Counted from the first letter of the stretch, positions 36,665 to 50,771 are shown. The stretch: 64,000 bases of DNA from Ptychodera flava (GCF_041260155.1 NC_091928.1:34599388-34663387), one strand, 5' to 3'. Program-made: numbers and translations. Notes: generated by a model from the letters alone, not told the origin.

Positions 36665-38382
36665 GGGGGCGTTCAGTTATTACGGTCGGGGGGGGGTGGG
36701 CCTTCAAAATCGAGGGGTCACCTTAAATTTGAAAACAGCAAATGGGGAGGGGTGTCATGTTTTTTTTTTTCAAACAACACAGAGGAGGGGTCGCTGGATT
36801 TCCATAAGTATCCATCCCTTCAAAAAGCAGTTTAAGTGTTCAAAAATATTCTTGGCAATAAAAATGTTTCTCTGCATGACTTTATTGCCTGAAGCGATTT
36901 CACTGTAAATCTGAATAAAGGTATAATTATCTGTCACATGAACATCTTGCCTTGGCAACTCTATACAGGTTTGTCTTCTTGTAAATTTAGCTCGCTGAGG
37001 GCAATGAACAATTCCTATCAGCCTTTGGCTGAGGTAAGGCAATGATTAGGTGCAAGCTATGTGTAAAACTGAAACCTGGCTTACATTGAAAGGTTCGCCT
37101 TGTGCTGGTACATAGCACTACTGTTGATATCTGACCAATTTTCAGGAAAGATATGTACAAAACTTATCTTGATAAATAAACACAAAGGCTGTAATATAAA
37201 TGAAAAGTTTGAATGACTTTGTTTTTTATGTCAATTAGCAATAAGGAAGAAATACATAAATATACCTTTTTGTATTATAACTCTTAAAATAAATATAAAA
37301 TATCTGTATATTCTAGCACTTTTACCGTACCTCAATTTGCTTCTCCTTACCTATAGAGCCTGTGGGTACCTGTGCCTGTAAATTGGCTAGTTGACCCCTT
37401 CATGACCTTATATCTTGGCATTTTTTGGTGATATGACGAAATTCAGAATGCTGCATTTCCTTCTGAAAAAAATGCATCCATGTGAAAATGCACGATGTCC
37501 CATGGAAGTGAGGCCGGTTGGAATGTGGTTGAATGATACAGAGTTTTCAATCAACCTGGTAGACGTATATCAAGAGAAATACCAGAATATATGGTTCAAG
37601 AATGGATCATGGAAATGGCTATGTATGTTTTGGTTCGATGCCAGTTGAGAAGTACAAGATATGTACAGAGAACTGAACAAACACTAGACTTGCTCCAAGT
37701 CTGTGGGCATATAAATATCAAAACAAAACAGCAGACTGTCACTTTAGAAGTAGGTTGTCGCACATATCGCGGGGGTGAACACGATGGCCCACACCAGCCA
37801 CTAACTTCTGCCAAGAATAGCCACATGACTTGGAGCCAATCTAAACAAATGCTTAATTCATCACAATAACCAAAGGGGACAAAGGAGACAAAATCGAAGC
37901 AGTTACCTGTGATGACCCAGGAGAGAACCGAAAACGTGGAAACTCAGAGAACGATCATAAATTAATTCAAAACTGTTCAAAATACAGATAGTCACGGTGA
38001 CAGTGACGTATCAGACTCAGAGATTTTTGCGGAGAAAGAGAATGATATAATGTAATCTATTGGCAGAAGCACAAGTTATGAAGAATCTTTTGAACCGTAC
38101 GAGACACATTATACAGTGTGGATAAGTTCTGGCGAAAGAGCAGGATCTTGGAAGAATCTCTTTTACACATGATGTTGTCTCGTATCTATGCACCGATAAT
38201 GTCCCGTGTTATCATTCAAAATTCGAAATATTCTTACTCAAGCAATGGGGATGGTGAAATTTTTGTCATCTTTAAAAGGGGGTTACCAATAGGGGGGCAA
38301 TGGGTAGGGGTTCACTTATTTTGTCTGATGCACTGGAAGAGTTTGCCCACCCCCGGCCATAACTCTATAACTGAACGCTCCC
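36665..38382. mobile_element. 1.72-kb DNA element with GGGGGCGTTCAG ends
   Basis: The left end GGGGGCGTTCAGTTATTACG, followed by a G run and GGTGGGCC, is mirrored at the right by the complement of GGGAGCGTTCAGTTAT with a GGGGGTGGGC stretch. It is flanked by TAA (36662-36664) and TAG (38383-38385), so the 3-bp target has probably mutated. The layout resembles the element at 32836-34260 (G-rich inverted ends, TAA target), but the sequences differ. Unassigned open frames at 37415-37648 and 37591-37869 do not resemble a transposase that I can name. Confidence 0.6.
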
Positions 38383-41300
38383 TAGCGTCGCAAGTTAGGA
38401 ACGCTGATTTCAAAAGCTACTTTGGCAGGGCTTATAATAGTTTCCACGAAGGCAACGGTTATGCCCATCGTACACGGCGAATTCACTCCGTCTATTTCAA
38501 GTCAAAACATGATTGGGCCATTTATCCTCTGACAAAATGTTGATCTTTGTATCTCACAATTCACTTCTTCGAATCGCATGGTAATTCCCATATATAGTCG
38601 TCCGGTAAGTTGGAAACATGGATACCCATGGCCTAGTTACGTGCCAAGGTCAAGTTGACCTCTACACACGTTGAAAAGGAAAGTACTTCGAAAATGCCAG
38701 AATATAGTTCTGTGTGGAGCTTACCGGTACGAAGCAAATAATATTCACCGTTTGAGTGACGATGAATAAAATGTTCCTTTGCTTGTCACTGGGGTTTGAT
38801 ATAATTCGTGCGGTATGACTTGATAAATTGAAGAACCTCATTTCTTGCGGAAAACAAACATGTCCTTATGGCGATTATCTCAGTAAGGTGTACACGATTT
38901 TCATAAATGATGAAATCACGTTAAAACCGGGAAACATTCATGGCTTGCCACTACTTTACCCTCATGCCTACGCGAGACAAGTAGAAATGACGGCTTTGAT
39001 ATCAAAAGAAAGAAATGAGTTTCACACCATATTTAGGAAAGTTTGAAACACTACCGTTGTCAAAGAGACACTAAATTTACTCAAGACCCCGGGGTCAAAT
39101 GAAGAAAAAAGAGCATTAGTCATCTTCATGCGAGTAGATGAAATAATTGACAGTGCGCTATGAACCGTCAGAAATGGCAGTGGCCAGAGGAACACGCATC
39201 ATCATACGCACTGTGCAGTTTTGACCACTGAATTTATCGTCGTCTACTCGCTGCGCGCCCAAATTACTGCTTCATTCAAACAGATCTGAGATGCCGTTTA
39301 CAAGTGGAAGTTAGATCTTGTGAGCCAAGAAATACGAAACTCTTGAAAAAGTCGCGTCGCCGACGAAATAATATTTTCTAAAAGGCTTAGCATGAGAAAC
39401 AAAACTAATTTTCGTTGCCCTCGCGAAAAAAAAAACCAAGTACCTGAATTCTCCTCCACAACGGGTTATTCCACTTTGCTCAACAATATTTGCATTGAAT
39501 GCACTTCGAAATTCTAAGTACCCAACTTCTATGAATCTGCGTTGGCGAATGGGACCGCCCATTCCACGAAATTGAATATTCCTAACCAATGGGCTTCCGT
39601 GGTTCTGTCACGTGATTTGCCGCATACGTAAACAATTTGTGTCGGCTGAACAAGTCCGCGTCTCATCTCGACATATGAACGAGTGCACGAGTGTCAGGCT
39701 TATCTCCCCAACCCAAATACTTGGACGACAGTACTCTGTATGCTGCAACTCTCCCTCGAAGGCTAAGGTAATTAACGTCTGTTGCATGTCTATTTTGTGT
39801 ACGACTGCGCATGCTTGTCTGTCCGAGACGCTCACGGGAAACTGTAGAAAGTACCGGCGGCGTAGGTTCCAACAAGGGAAAGATCTACGACACGAGCAGG
39901 CGAACTTCAGAGAGCTGTATGCTGACTAGCAAAATTTAGAAGGATAAAAACGCGTAGCGGGACGGGTTGGAGAGAGGCGATTTAATTTTTTGCGATATTG
40001 GTATAGTCTGTGCGATTTCCATAACCAAAGGGAGCAAGTACAGACTTCACATTCCTGAAATAATCGTTGAATATCCGTGTGAGTCATACGAGAATCGGGC
40101 AATTACCTGCACTTCATGACTAGCAGCAAAGGTTCTCGCGATAGTCCCTGAACCATGTACTGTGCTTTGCACGGTATTGCTGATAGTGGCGGACCGAGCA
40201 AGGGAGAGCAATCAAAAGTCAGGTGGATCGACATAACGTAAGACAGGTAGCCAGACAAACAACCGGACGAAAAGGCACATGTCACGAGTTACGAGTACAT
40301 CGGAGACGGGCGATAATGGACGCAAAACTCGCCGCTCAGAATGACCTATGCAGTCAGACAGCGGCGGCAAGAGGTACATACTAGCCAGTCGGTGGTACAG
40401 AGACAGTTTTAAAGGGCGAAGATAGCGACCTGCCACTATACAAAAGTGAGGCAAATATTAAACTAAGGGTTATCGGACAGACGCGAGAGAGGCCAGCCAT
40501 GCCAGCAGATAGGGAGACACAGAGTGTCTTTGTCGAAGGTTGGACAACGGATATACAGGAACAAGGCGATATAAGCGGGTCCATCATAGCTGCGATTGCT
40601 TTGCGAACTTCCAACCATGGAAAACCATGGACAACCGTGTTCCAACATAATGTGAGCCAGTTCTTGGCAAATCACCGTTCTTGTGCGCAACGCGGGAGTG
40701 GACAGTGCACTTCAGACCATAATCTCATTTTTGAGGATTTCCAACTCATCGACCAAGTTCCAATGGAAAGCACATCGTGGTATATTTTATTCCTCGGAAA
40801 TCACACTCCCCCCTCCATGAGGGGACAAACCCGCCATCACAGAACTGTGATGTATCCGAGACTTCCCCATGAGTGACTGGGTTTAACTGTGACAACATCA
40901 CGTGCAGTATGGAAGTGAGAGATATTCGTCACGTTGATATTTTAAATCACATTTTAGGGATTGTCCCCGGTACTCGTGCTAAAATTAATCAAACTATATG
41001 TGATCTTATTATCAGCGCTATGTGTGCTTCGTCCTATAAACATGTTTATATCTCTTCAGGACACTGAACCCATAAAATAATTAGTCGAACCGCTACTATA
41101 GACAGCGCGTCTTCAAATATAATGGCACAAGAGACCCTGCCCTGGATACCGCGATTGTTCAGCAAAGACGTGTACAATCGCAACGGTATATCCAGCGTTT
41201 CGCTCGGGAGACAAAATCCCCACTTTTATGGGAAATGAAATCGCAAAATTTTTACGTTGTTCCATAAACACTATTAGACGGTGATCCCCCTCCTAATGTC

Positions 41301-43900
41301 AATGGTCATAGGGTGGTTACCCAGACAAAACAGCTTATAAGGAAGGGGTAAATAGCTAAAATGTCCAATATTCCGAGCGAATCGGGTTGAGGAAGTCACG
41401 ACTGCACACACTGCGGACTTTGTACTGCGTTGCGAGCTGTCAACTGTAAACAATGGGTAAGACTTTGTACATTCGTCTCATACGAGACCACACTCTGAAT
41501 TTGTTTCGCGCCATCGCTATTCTACTGACTGAATTGTTGTCTTGTTTCGCGCCATCGCTGTTCGTCTGACAAAAATTTGACCTGTTTATTCTTTTTCGTC
41601 AACTTGATTCAACGGGGTAAGGTTGACCATGTAGGTTTAAAAAGGACCCCTTTTTACCTCCATGGCTTTAATTCCTGACGTGGGTTTGTATATGTAGCTC
41701 GTGGCGTGGAACTGTCAAATTTAAATTACCATTACTACACACTATTAGATTTAAATTTGGTGTTTTTTGATCGAGTGACATTTGAATGATACTCCTCTTA
41801 GCGTTTAATTTTTCCGTTTGCCATTTGTAACTATTCGCGGCGGAATTTCCATGATCAGTCATACACAACTGTGTGGGCTCGTTCCAGGTAATATTTTTCG
41901 ATGAAATTTCGAGATTACGGGAACACCCTTTCTTGAAATCGATAAAATTGGCGCGTAAGTACACATAAACGAACCACGCCAGAATATTCTAGATACTCGA
42001 CGGGTCGACACGAAAGTTTATAATTACTACTAAATTAGGCAGAGCGTTGGATAATTTGTAAACCATGAAGCTACTGCATTTGAGAAGGGCTTCGCAACGA
42101 GACTCGACCATGGGAGAACACTAGTTCTGTGAATGATTTTAGTCACGTGTTCAGAGTATTGTGCAAGAGTAGGCTTAAATGCAACTTTTAAAGTTTTATC
42201 ACCAAGATTCATACGTCAATATCAAGTGTTATCGTGTCAGATACGGCTTACCCGTCGCAAACGATCGCAAACACCTATGCAAAAGAAGAGAGTGCATTAG
42301 ATTTGCACTTGGAAATGTGCTCTGGGTTTACGTCTGGACCTGAGTTCATACTTCTGGCAACACTGGCTTTACATGCTAAGGTATTAAAGATTCCTAAAAG
42401 GCAAGATATTAGCATTCTCGCTAGCCAGAGCAATGATTTCCGCTCCGCTGACCTACGCAAAAGACGGGTAGCGCTGAGCTGTTGCCGTAAAGAGGCGCGT
42501 GGTTTACGACGATGGATATTAGAAGAAGACATGTACAGTTCCTGTTCAGCAAATTTAGTCACCATCCCGTTCCGCAAATGCACAATACCCTGTTACTATT
42601 TTCAAATTATGTTATGTGTGATTTATGTAGCAAATTATCCTATAAACAAATAACCCTATCGAATGGCGAAAGACGGAAGTTAGCATCGAAAATACACACA
42701 ATGTTGTTACACCCTGTTTGTTGTGTACCAATCAGACGTTTTCTACTTGAGTGACCGGGTGATAATATTTAACTTTAACTGTCTGCAAACATTGCCTGAC
42801 CCCGACCAGCATATACAGTGACCTAAAGTGACCCCTCTCTGGCAGGTATTCCTGAGGGAGGAAAAGTGATTTGCAGGTATATGTCTGGTTCAGGGTACAC
42901 AAACTCGATTTGCAACTGTTTCATGATTTAGAAGTGCGGGTTGGTGACTCCCCTTCACCCAGTTCAGGTAAAAAGACTGGGATCGATTTTGGTAGGCGAG
43001 TCTGAGGGCGTCGCAAAGAATGCACTGCGTCTCTTGTGTGCTAAAGTGGGAAAGGAAACAATTAGGCGAGCATAGAACATCTGTTTCGCCACTTTGATGA
43101 ATGAGATAATCCGCAGTGATTATGCACATTGTATTTATTCCGTTTTGGTTTTTTTTTTGACAATTCATACGAATGAACTCTGAGCTGTCATTGCCTGGAC
43201 ACGTTGCACTTATGGTTCAGACTGTGCTTCTTGACAGTTCAATTTCCGGCAAACTTCCTCTAATTTTAATATTGTTTTGGCGCGCGAAGTAAGCTCAACC
43301 GAAACAATGTAGATTTCTGCATGAACGACGCAATTATGTAGTTTCGATAACAAAAGACTGGTCGTGGAGCCGGGGGAAGGAACTTCCATCGTAGGGACAG
43401 TCGGATGACAGCCCGAACCGAGTAACCGAGACTAGCAGTTATGTTGTTGAGTTTATGATGCGCATCATTGCACCACCCACTCAACGTAAATTTTTATTCG
43501 TAACAGTCACGGCTGCAGCACGTGCTATTAGTATAAAAACAACATTCATGTATCGTTTCGTGACGTAGGCATTGCCTTTTCGACCGAAAAGAGAACTCAC
43601 TTAAAGTTTTGCCCGTCATCTTTGCGTTCCGTCGTCGATAGAGACTCGTCGCACGTTGGCTTCAGAAAAATAAACAAATGACGATGTGCTCCTCAAGGCA
43701 GAAAACGTAACCTCAGTGGTATGAGATCAAATGCGCAGTCTCTGTTTTGTTGCCGTCATTTCGGTGGCTGGGCCACGTGATCAAAACAATTAACCCCCCC
43801 CCCCCAATAAAATGAAATAAAAAAAATAAACAGCCGTATTATTTTTCCAAGCAGAGATAGATGTAGTGTTTTTACACATGAAAATACATGCAAGACTTCT
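38383..43900. other. Region of unassigned open frames upstream of the Pointed-only gene
   Basis: Longer + strand frames occur at 40499-40876 (125 aa), 40873-41067 and 42234-42653 (139 aa, GTG-initiated, with an overlapping antisense frame). None has a recognised domain, no splice structure was convincing, and codon choice is not clearly biased. A small inverted repeat CTGGATACCG/CGGTATATCCAG lies near 41141-41198. These may be decayed mobile-element or gene fragments. Confidence 0.4.
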
Positions 43901-44080
43901 TCTTTTAAAACTATTGTACTATTACAAAGTGTTTTATTTGCTTTTTTCGATTTTTCAGTCATTTGGGATCACGAAGAGCCGAATATTTCCACCACTGCTC
44001 AGGCGCCATCGGCCAGGCCCACCCCACATATGCATTGTTCCGAAGAGCGCCACCTAGTTGCCGCTGGTAACATCGCCGCC

Positions 44081-45138
44081 ATGTTTCCTTATCCAACGTT
44101 ACCGAACACTCCGGTACAGAATAGGTCTATTTTACCAAGAGGTGAGTATGTTTGTTAAGGTCATTCGAATAAGGCTTTTCTTCGAAACTGCGTCAACAAT
44201 TTGTCCAATTACTAACTATTTAAGCGGTGATTGACTTTTTGGCATTGCCCACTTCCTCAGACTTTTCGAAAACAACCATCAACACCCACATGCTGAGAGG
44301 AACCTCAGTCATGGTCCCTTCACCAAGGGACTGTGGCGGAACTTGTCGAACAAAGGGGCAGGGTTTATTTAGCCGACCGCTAGTGTGAGATTTTCCTGCT
44401 ATATCAGAACAATGCAGTGTACTTCAAATGAACGTTGGCTTCAGAAAAGTCCATTTATTCGTCCTACAATTTTGACGTTCGACAGATTTAAGTACATGCG
44501 TTTATCTCTAAACATGATTCAAATGCAAACGATTCAAATATGCAAATCAATTCATTGCTACATTATGGTATATTTATATTCATTTTATTTGAAAATGTTG
44601 TCGGGATGAATGCAATCTCGTTTTTACACAAGGGGGCACAAAAAACCTAGCTGTGGTTTGTCCATTGAACTGCACCGACTCAATTACATTGTGTCAATCA
44701 TAGCTCAAATCTTCACACATTGAAGATCCATTTTGACACAAAATAAAAGGCGACACAGAAGAAAATGAACCAAATTTGAAAAAAAAATTACCAACAACGA
44801 AACTATCATAAACCCTGTGTTCTTGGACAAAGTCCAGCGTATCTCAATATATCGCTTGAGATAGTCTCTTCCATTTACTAATCTTTTTTCTCCTTTCAGA
44901 TCCACGAGAGTGGACTCGGGACCACGTGATAGCTTGGTTGCTACTGGTAACAGAACATTATCAACTTGCACCGGTGGACGTCGAGAAATTTCACATGAAC
45001 GGCCGAGGACTCATGTACTTGAACAAAGATGGCTTCGTTCGCAGGGCGCCATCATGCGGTGAAAAATTATTTGAGGACTTCCGGAGAAGATTTGCCAGAG
45101 CGATAATCGAAGAAAGGAATTCAAAAGGGCAGGCTTGA
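44081..45138 (+). CDS. Pointed (PNT/SAM) domain-only protein, Mae/Edl-like architecture
   Basis: Exons 44081-44141 and 44900-45138 (phase-1 intron, GTGAGT donor, TTTCAG acceptor) give 99 residues. The start lies in a perfect Kozak context (GCCGCCATG). After about 20 residues the protein is all Pointed domain: DPREWTRDHVIAWLLL, a central helix with HYQLAPVDVEKFHMNGRGL, then DGFVRRAPSCGEKLFEDF. This follows the ETS-family PNT pattern W-S/T-x-D-V-x-x-W-L ... F-x-M-N-G ... L ... F ... R-x-P ... G-x-x-L and is closest by eye to ETV6/Yan-type domains. The stop falls in the same exon nine residues after the domain, and no ETS DNA-binding region follows. In Drosophila, the Pointed-only protein Mae/Edl binds Yan and Pointed PNT domains and modulates them. 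A similar role here is inference from architecture. Confidence 0.8.
44142..44899 (+). other. Intron of the Pointed-only gene
   Basis: A 758-bp AT-rich intron with a strong GTGAGT donor and polypyrimidine-CAG acceptor. I see no repeat or gene inside it. Confidence 0.8.
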
Positions 45139-45834
45139 GAGGAAAATGGCAGTAGAATATGCAAATTTGAGAGAGAGACACTATAAATGTACTTGAAGAC
45201 TGAAGATAGTGCAACAACTGTAGCACATTTATAGCAATGTTCGTTACCTTCTGTTTGGATGAAGTCTTGCTGCATGCTGCAGTTTTCGTTGTTGTAAAAA
45301 TATTCCGAGTGGACAAGGAACCGCAAAATTTACCTAAACATGCAGTATGTTGCAACTGACGAGGTTTTGAAGAAGAGACTAGTGACTTGTTTAGTTGAGC
45401 TAATGCGGTGTGTGTTTAAATAATGGTGACGCTAAAAGACGTACTGTTTATCTGTCTGTTTGTCTGTCTGTCATGAAGTACATGAAGAACGACCATTTTG
45501 TGACTGGATCGCGATCGTTCACGTTGACACTTTTGTATGAAAATGAGATTATTGTAACCACGATACATTTAGATCTTAATATATTAAATGTCCGTGTCTT
45601 ATAGAACTGAAGAACTGAAGAGTCGTTTTAAAGTACCTTTCATTTACAAGGTGACCGAACTTTCTTTTCCTCAAAACATTTGCGTATGTTTTTCTCAGCC
45701 CAGTTAGAGTGTGCGACACGCCCCCTAAAATTGAGCCTTTGCCAGCCATGTGATGGTGGACAAACAACTCTGAAGAAATACATCATTTTTATTGTCTGGA
45801 GTATATGCTTTACATGCATGTTGTCAGGTAGAAT

Positions 45835-46180
45835 ACGCCTAGGTGACAGATATTCGAACTCTCGCATTTTTGCAAATTGATTGTTTTTCTCTGTCAGTGG
45901 TGTGCCGGTTGTGGGGACTCATTTAAAGTTCTTGTAAAACAGAAAAAAAAGACCATTAGTGTTTTGGAAATTAATAATTTCATTTTCCACTCGGAGTTAA
46001 TACAAGGGATGGCGGCCATTTTGAATTCCAACCACTGGTAAATCTTGGGGCTTGGGTTATTGTTTCTCTAGTACCAAACTGTGCACGCTGACCCCTGATT
46101 TTTATTCTTGATGTGTTAATGAAATGGTTGAAAGTTCCTGAGGAAAACGAGCAAAAGTTAAAGTTTTAAACTGTCGAGGC
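45835..46180 (-). mobile_element. CGCCTCG MITE family copy, inverted
   Basis: Starts ACGCCTAGGTGACAG and ends CTGTCGAGGC on the + strand, with GATGGCGGCCATTTTGAATT at about 46010-46029. It is full length, about 345 bp. Confidence 0.75.
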
Positions 46181-48216
46181 CCTAACTACATTAATTTTGC
46201 ATTATCGATACCATGAATACATATAAATGGCCAGCCACAGTAACTATTGTTGTTTTTTCACCATCTTAGCCACAGTTTCTTATTCTGCTCCGCGAAGCAT
46301 ATCGAGACACCAGCATTCATATTGCGAACTCAGTTGTTTGCATGTGCAGACTACATGTATATTGTAAATTGTTGACGAGGGAATTCTAGTCCGGACGAGG
46401 GAATTCTAGTCAAGAATGTAAACATAAACAATGACAGTGCATTATATAGACTAGCTACATAGTAGGTGTATCACCGTGAATTGGGCGGAGAACAAGAAAC
46501 TGCTGTCGACAATAAAAAAACTAAACTGGTAAAATAATAGCCATAGCTTCATCTAGTGGCCCTTTAACCAGCTGGTTCATGTCACCAAAATTACGTTTAC
46601 AATTGCCCTTGCCCGAAAACAACGCTAAAATCTTGTGTAAATATTAAAATAGTCCCAAGATTGACTAGCAATTAGGTCGAAATGTCCGTCAGAAAAGAGA
46701 AATCGGCAGGACTAAAGATAATTAGGTCCGTGGTCGGCAGTGTGAAAATCTACTATGATCTAAGAGAGAACATGTTTTATTGTCAAATGAAAACCGACCA
46801 ATAGCTAAAAGGATAAGGTGCTGTTCAAGGTCAGGTGTGCCGAGAAATACGAATCCGTCGGAGAGAAGTAAAATGTAACTTGGAAATGTCTTGGCACCAT
46901 TGGTGGTAGAGTGAGCGTTTATTATTTACAGATAAATGTGTTAGAACACCCTTGTTGGTAATTTCTTGCTTGTGTTTATCTCAAATATAAGTTTTGGGGG
47001 TTTTTGGTACCTATTAAAAAACCCCTTTCCAGTTCAAAGATTTAAAATTTTATATAAAATAAAGATCACCTAGCCGACCTCTAGCAATGTAACTTGAACC
47101 ATCGTAAATCTTTCTTTATCCCTCCCTGGCCTTAACCTCTATATATAGAGGTAGCTCTGGCACTAAGCTACCAGAAAGTCAGGTCTGAAAGAATTTTATT
47201 GCCAAACAAAATTTTCATTTTGTTATCTAGTATTTTTAGGACATAACTTTGACCCGCCAGCATGGAGTTAAACTTGAGAAATGTTAAAAACGGGAGAAAG
47301 GAGAAGCCGGGAAGTCGGGTGATTTTTTTAGTTACACTGCATTCTCACCCAATATACGACTCTTGGTTATGCTAAAAGATGAACCTAAGCAGTGTTTTAA
47401 TCTATGGTTAACAAGTCATTGAAAATTGAATAAATCTTCACAAAAGAGTTTATTTTTAAGCACAATACCCTGTGTCATGTCAACGCCATCTTAATCGCTT
47501 CTCTCCTATCTGACTTGTTAGCCGACCTATCTGAGTGACCCACTTAAAATTATTATCATTGACAATTATCTTCCTCGGGGAATCGCCATGCGAGAGGATG
47601 TCGGGATACAGAAACAGCGTAGAGACTTCAAGTTTTCAAAGATAACATTGTTAATTTCTTATACATGGATGTTACACATTGCCAGATAGTTCCTTCTCTC
47701 AAGATGCTGTCCCTTCGTCTGAGCTGGTGTACGTAAAGACACCATCTATATACAATTCAATCCGTACAATCTTTTTTTATATACAAATGATCATGAAATG
47801 CAACGTCTCTCCCTTATAATAACGTATTTGGTGCAAAGGTACCTACATGTATCAATGGCCAACATCATGAACACGAGAACAGTATGTACTTGCTAGATTT
47901 CTCACATAAAATATAACCATCGCATATAATTAACAAAGTCTGAACCTGTCTGAACCTGATAATTAACCTTTATGCAGAATTGACGTCAAAGTCAATGAAC
48001 TCTGTAACAAAATGTATGCTGAAAATTTGCCAATGGCATTGTTAGACAAAGAAGTTCAGATTTGTTTCTGGTCCTTGATATTCAGCAAAACTGATGCGAT
48101 GATGCGATTTTTTTCCTTTTTATTCCTAACAATAATGCTGGTTTAATTTGCCACTATTGATGCAACAGTTATTGTCTTTTATCACTGGCTGCATAATACT
48201 TCTGTTTTCTTTTTAG

Positions 48217-48308
48217 CATTTTTGGACACGCAAACAGGGATATCAATGATGGCTGTACTTATGAGTTAGTCCGCAGTAAGAACGCTTACACGCGCCTCGA
48301 AGTTACAG
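48217..48308 (+). other. Exon-like open stretch, gene not recognised
   Basis: A polypyrimidine-TTTTAG acceptor and an ACAG/GTAACT donor bound 92 bases. These are open in the frame reading IFGHANRDINDGCTYELVRS and onward (entry phase 2, exit phase 1). It has protein-like composition in an AT-rich setting. It does not fit the Pointed-only gene by phase. Its entry phase would accept the candidate exon at 24925-25007, but splicing on to the next acceptor I can see (about 49009) gives a stop after six codons. I do not recognise the family. Confidence 0.25.
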
Positions 48309-50771
48309 GTAACTCGAAAAGAAACTGTCCTCAGCTTATAAGCTCCATTAGCTTTTCATAATCAACATTGAGAATTGGGCGTTATCTTGAAAACGTTCGA
48401 TTAGAGGTACACAAAGTGTAAAAGTTTACTGATGTTTTGATGTTTTGACGAAAACAATGCGCGAAAACTTCCTTTACATGTACCCATAAATGCATCAACA
48501 GCCAGCAGACCAGCGATGTATCGCAGAAATTTGAGAGTCTTAAACACCCGCACCTCATTCTTCCTTAGCATATATTTCTCTGTATTCGGTGCACGTTCGG
48601 TCGCCCCTGCGCGTCAAAAGGAACTAATGACCGTCCTTTGCTGTCTTGAAGTTAGGTACTTTAAAGGGATAACGTCACTCTTTGTTTACACTTTTCATGA
48701 ATTTCATTTGATATGAAAAGTGGTGTATGTTGTTTGACTTCTTAAAATATGCTGTAGTATTGGCCAACTGTGCACAATCTCAACTCTGCTCGACGCCATA
48801 CGAGATTAAACATTCAATGAAACATTTTACGCTCTGTACTACAAAATCAAATTCCATGCACAACCATGCGTGGTTGAACATACACACCGTTACATAAGTT
48901 TGGAAATATCATACAAGTTTTTGTAACGAAATCTGTATTGGCGGTGCCTTACATATAGATAAGGATGGCTGCTTTTATTAACATTTGGTAATATTTATTT
49001 GTCATAGGAAAGCAGGTCGGAAAATGAAAAATCCATTTCGTCCAGAGGTCAGAGACAAGATCATCTGTATGCATTCATCAATGGGGTCATTTTTGACACT
49101 TTTGCAGTTATGTACCGTCGTCAGTTTATATTCAAGTATTCCAAGTTTTCTTGATTATCACAAAAGGGGGGTATTTAAAAAGGAGCGACTTTGTCCCTTT
49201 AATGGAGATACAAGCAAGACCATGGCTCCATTCAGTTCTCGACCATCCTTACATGTAACACGAAAATGTTATCAAGATCACTATCATGTGTACAGTAGCG
49301 CCATCAGCGTCAACATTTTTATGACGATCTCGGCCGCCTTTGTATCTCTCGCCCCAGGTGTAACAGTGACACCTACTTATTATTCATAATAACAGAAGAT
49401 AGTCTTTCAAGTTATGTACACATATACGTTCAAAACTTTGATCCTGAAATTTACCGATTTGATTCCGCCAGAGACAAGACGCTCGTCAACACACACACAC
49501 ACATGATAGCGGGTAGGTAGTCATTGAAATATTAGTGGGCCGGGAAAATTGCCGAAATTCCCACCAACAAATGAATCGCACCATTGCCGTGAATGGCCAC
49601 GATAATGCCTCTCAGAGCACTCACACATAGGCTGTGAGTTGTGGTCGGAAAACCACGCATGACGGTTATGTCCAAGTTCGGTTACTTGTAAGGTCAACAT
49701 CGCTTTGGTCTATGCGAGATAGATCTGTATGTATGGAGAGGAAAGATCTGTATACATGTATACACTTCACAAAAGTTGCGGTGTGGTGCGCGTGTATTGA
49801 ATGCACCAACTGGAGTAGACAACTGGAGGAAATAATGCCTTCAATTCAAGTTCGATTTAATTGTCGACTGACAACTCAATTGCTCTGAAGTATTTATCAG
49901 GTATAAAACTCGATCCAGCTCGGATGCACCTCGTGATCATTTCAAGACAATTTGGCCATCCGAATGGCAACTTAAAATCTGATTTACAAAAAAAAACAAG
50001 GGCGAGATCGACGGTAAACATGATTTTTACTTCCTTAAGTTATGCAAATATTACTTCAGCAAAAGAGGGCAACGATACTGTATGGCTGAATGAGCGTGAC
50101 CTTATTACGGACTCAGTCGGTTGTTATGCGGAACTAAGATGAATAGAAAATAAAATCCACTCAGGCAAGGTGGTTGTTATTTTATTGGTACATGTGAATG
50201 CTAAGTTTGAAAAAGGGTGTTTCCGTTCGAGGAGAATCGGTTTCCGTTACAATATGTCTTCCGCTTTCTCAACCAGTTTCATTTGATCCATTTGTACTCC
50301 AGGGAGACAAGCTAGACTGAGTGTGATAGGTTCACACTGTTTCAGCTGTTTTGCAGTTTCTACATGTCATCTTCAGTGAAACGTGGCGTGTTGACAGCGA
50401 CGCGTTCCCAAGTCATGCTACCATTACTACTGCATCGGGGACTACCCTTTCATGTCTGTGAATGCCGTTGTTTTGGCATGTAAGAAGCTGGATCGTTCAC
50501 TCAATGCTATGAGAGAATATGACGTCAGTTGAACCGGTTTCGACCGGTAAACAAAGTCTTACAGCGAGGTCTGTAGACTTTGTTCAAGTCGCTGAATTAA
50601 AAATAATATAAAACAAAATCATTTTCAAAAGTTTCTCTTGTGTATCTTCTATTTCATACAAATTTATTTTTGAAATTTGGCAGCCCAGGCCTGATTTACC
50701 TAGCGATCGAACGCGTTACCTTTGATTCTGCGCAGTAGTGGGTCAGTTTCTGCAGGGAGAAACTGCCCGTT

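Noticed and set aside
42234-42653. 139-codon frame as a real gene
   Set aside because: It begins only at GTG, has a 102-codon antisense competitor, and no domain or splice structure supports it. It is kept only as part of the regional note.
49009-49060. GKQVGK/AGRKMKNPFRP stretch as a linker exon for the Pointed-only gene
   Set aside because: The gene already stops in the exon carrying the Pointed domain, no donor leads out of that exon in a suitable phase, and no ETS domain was found downstream.
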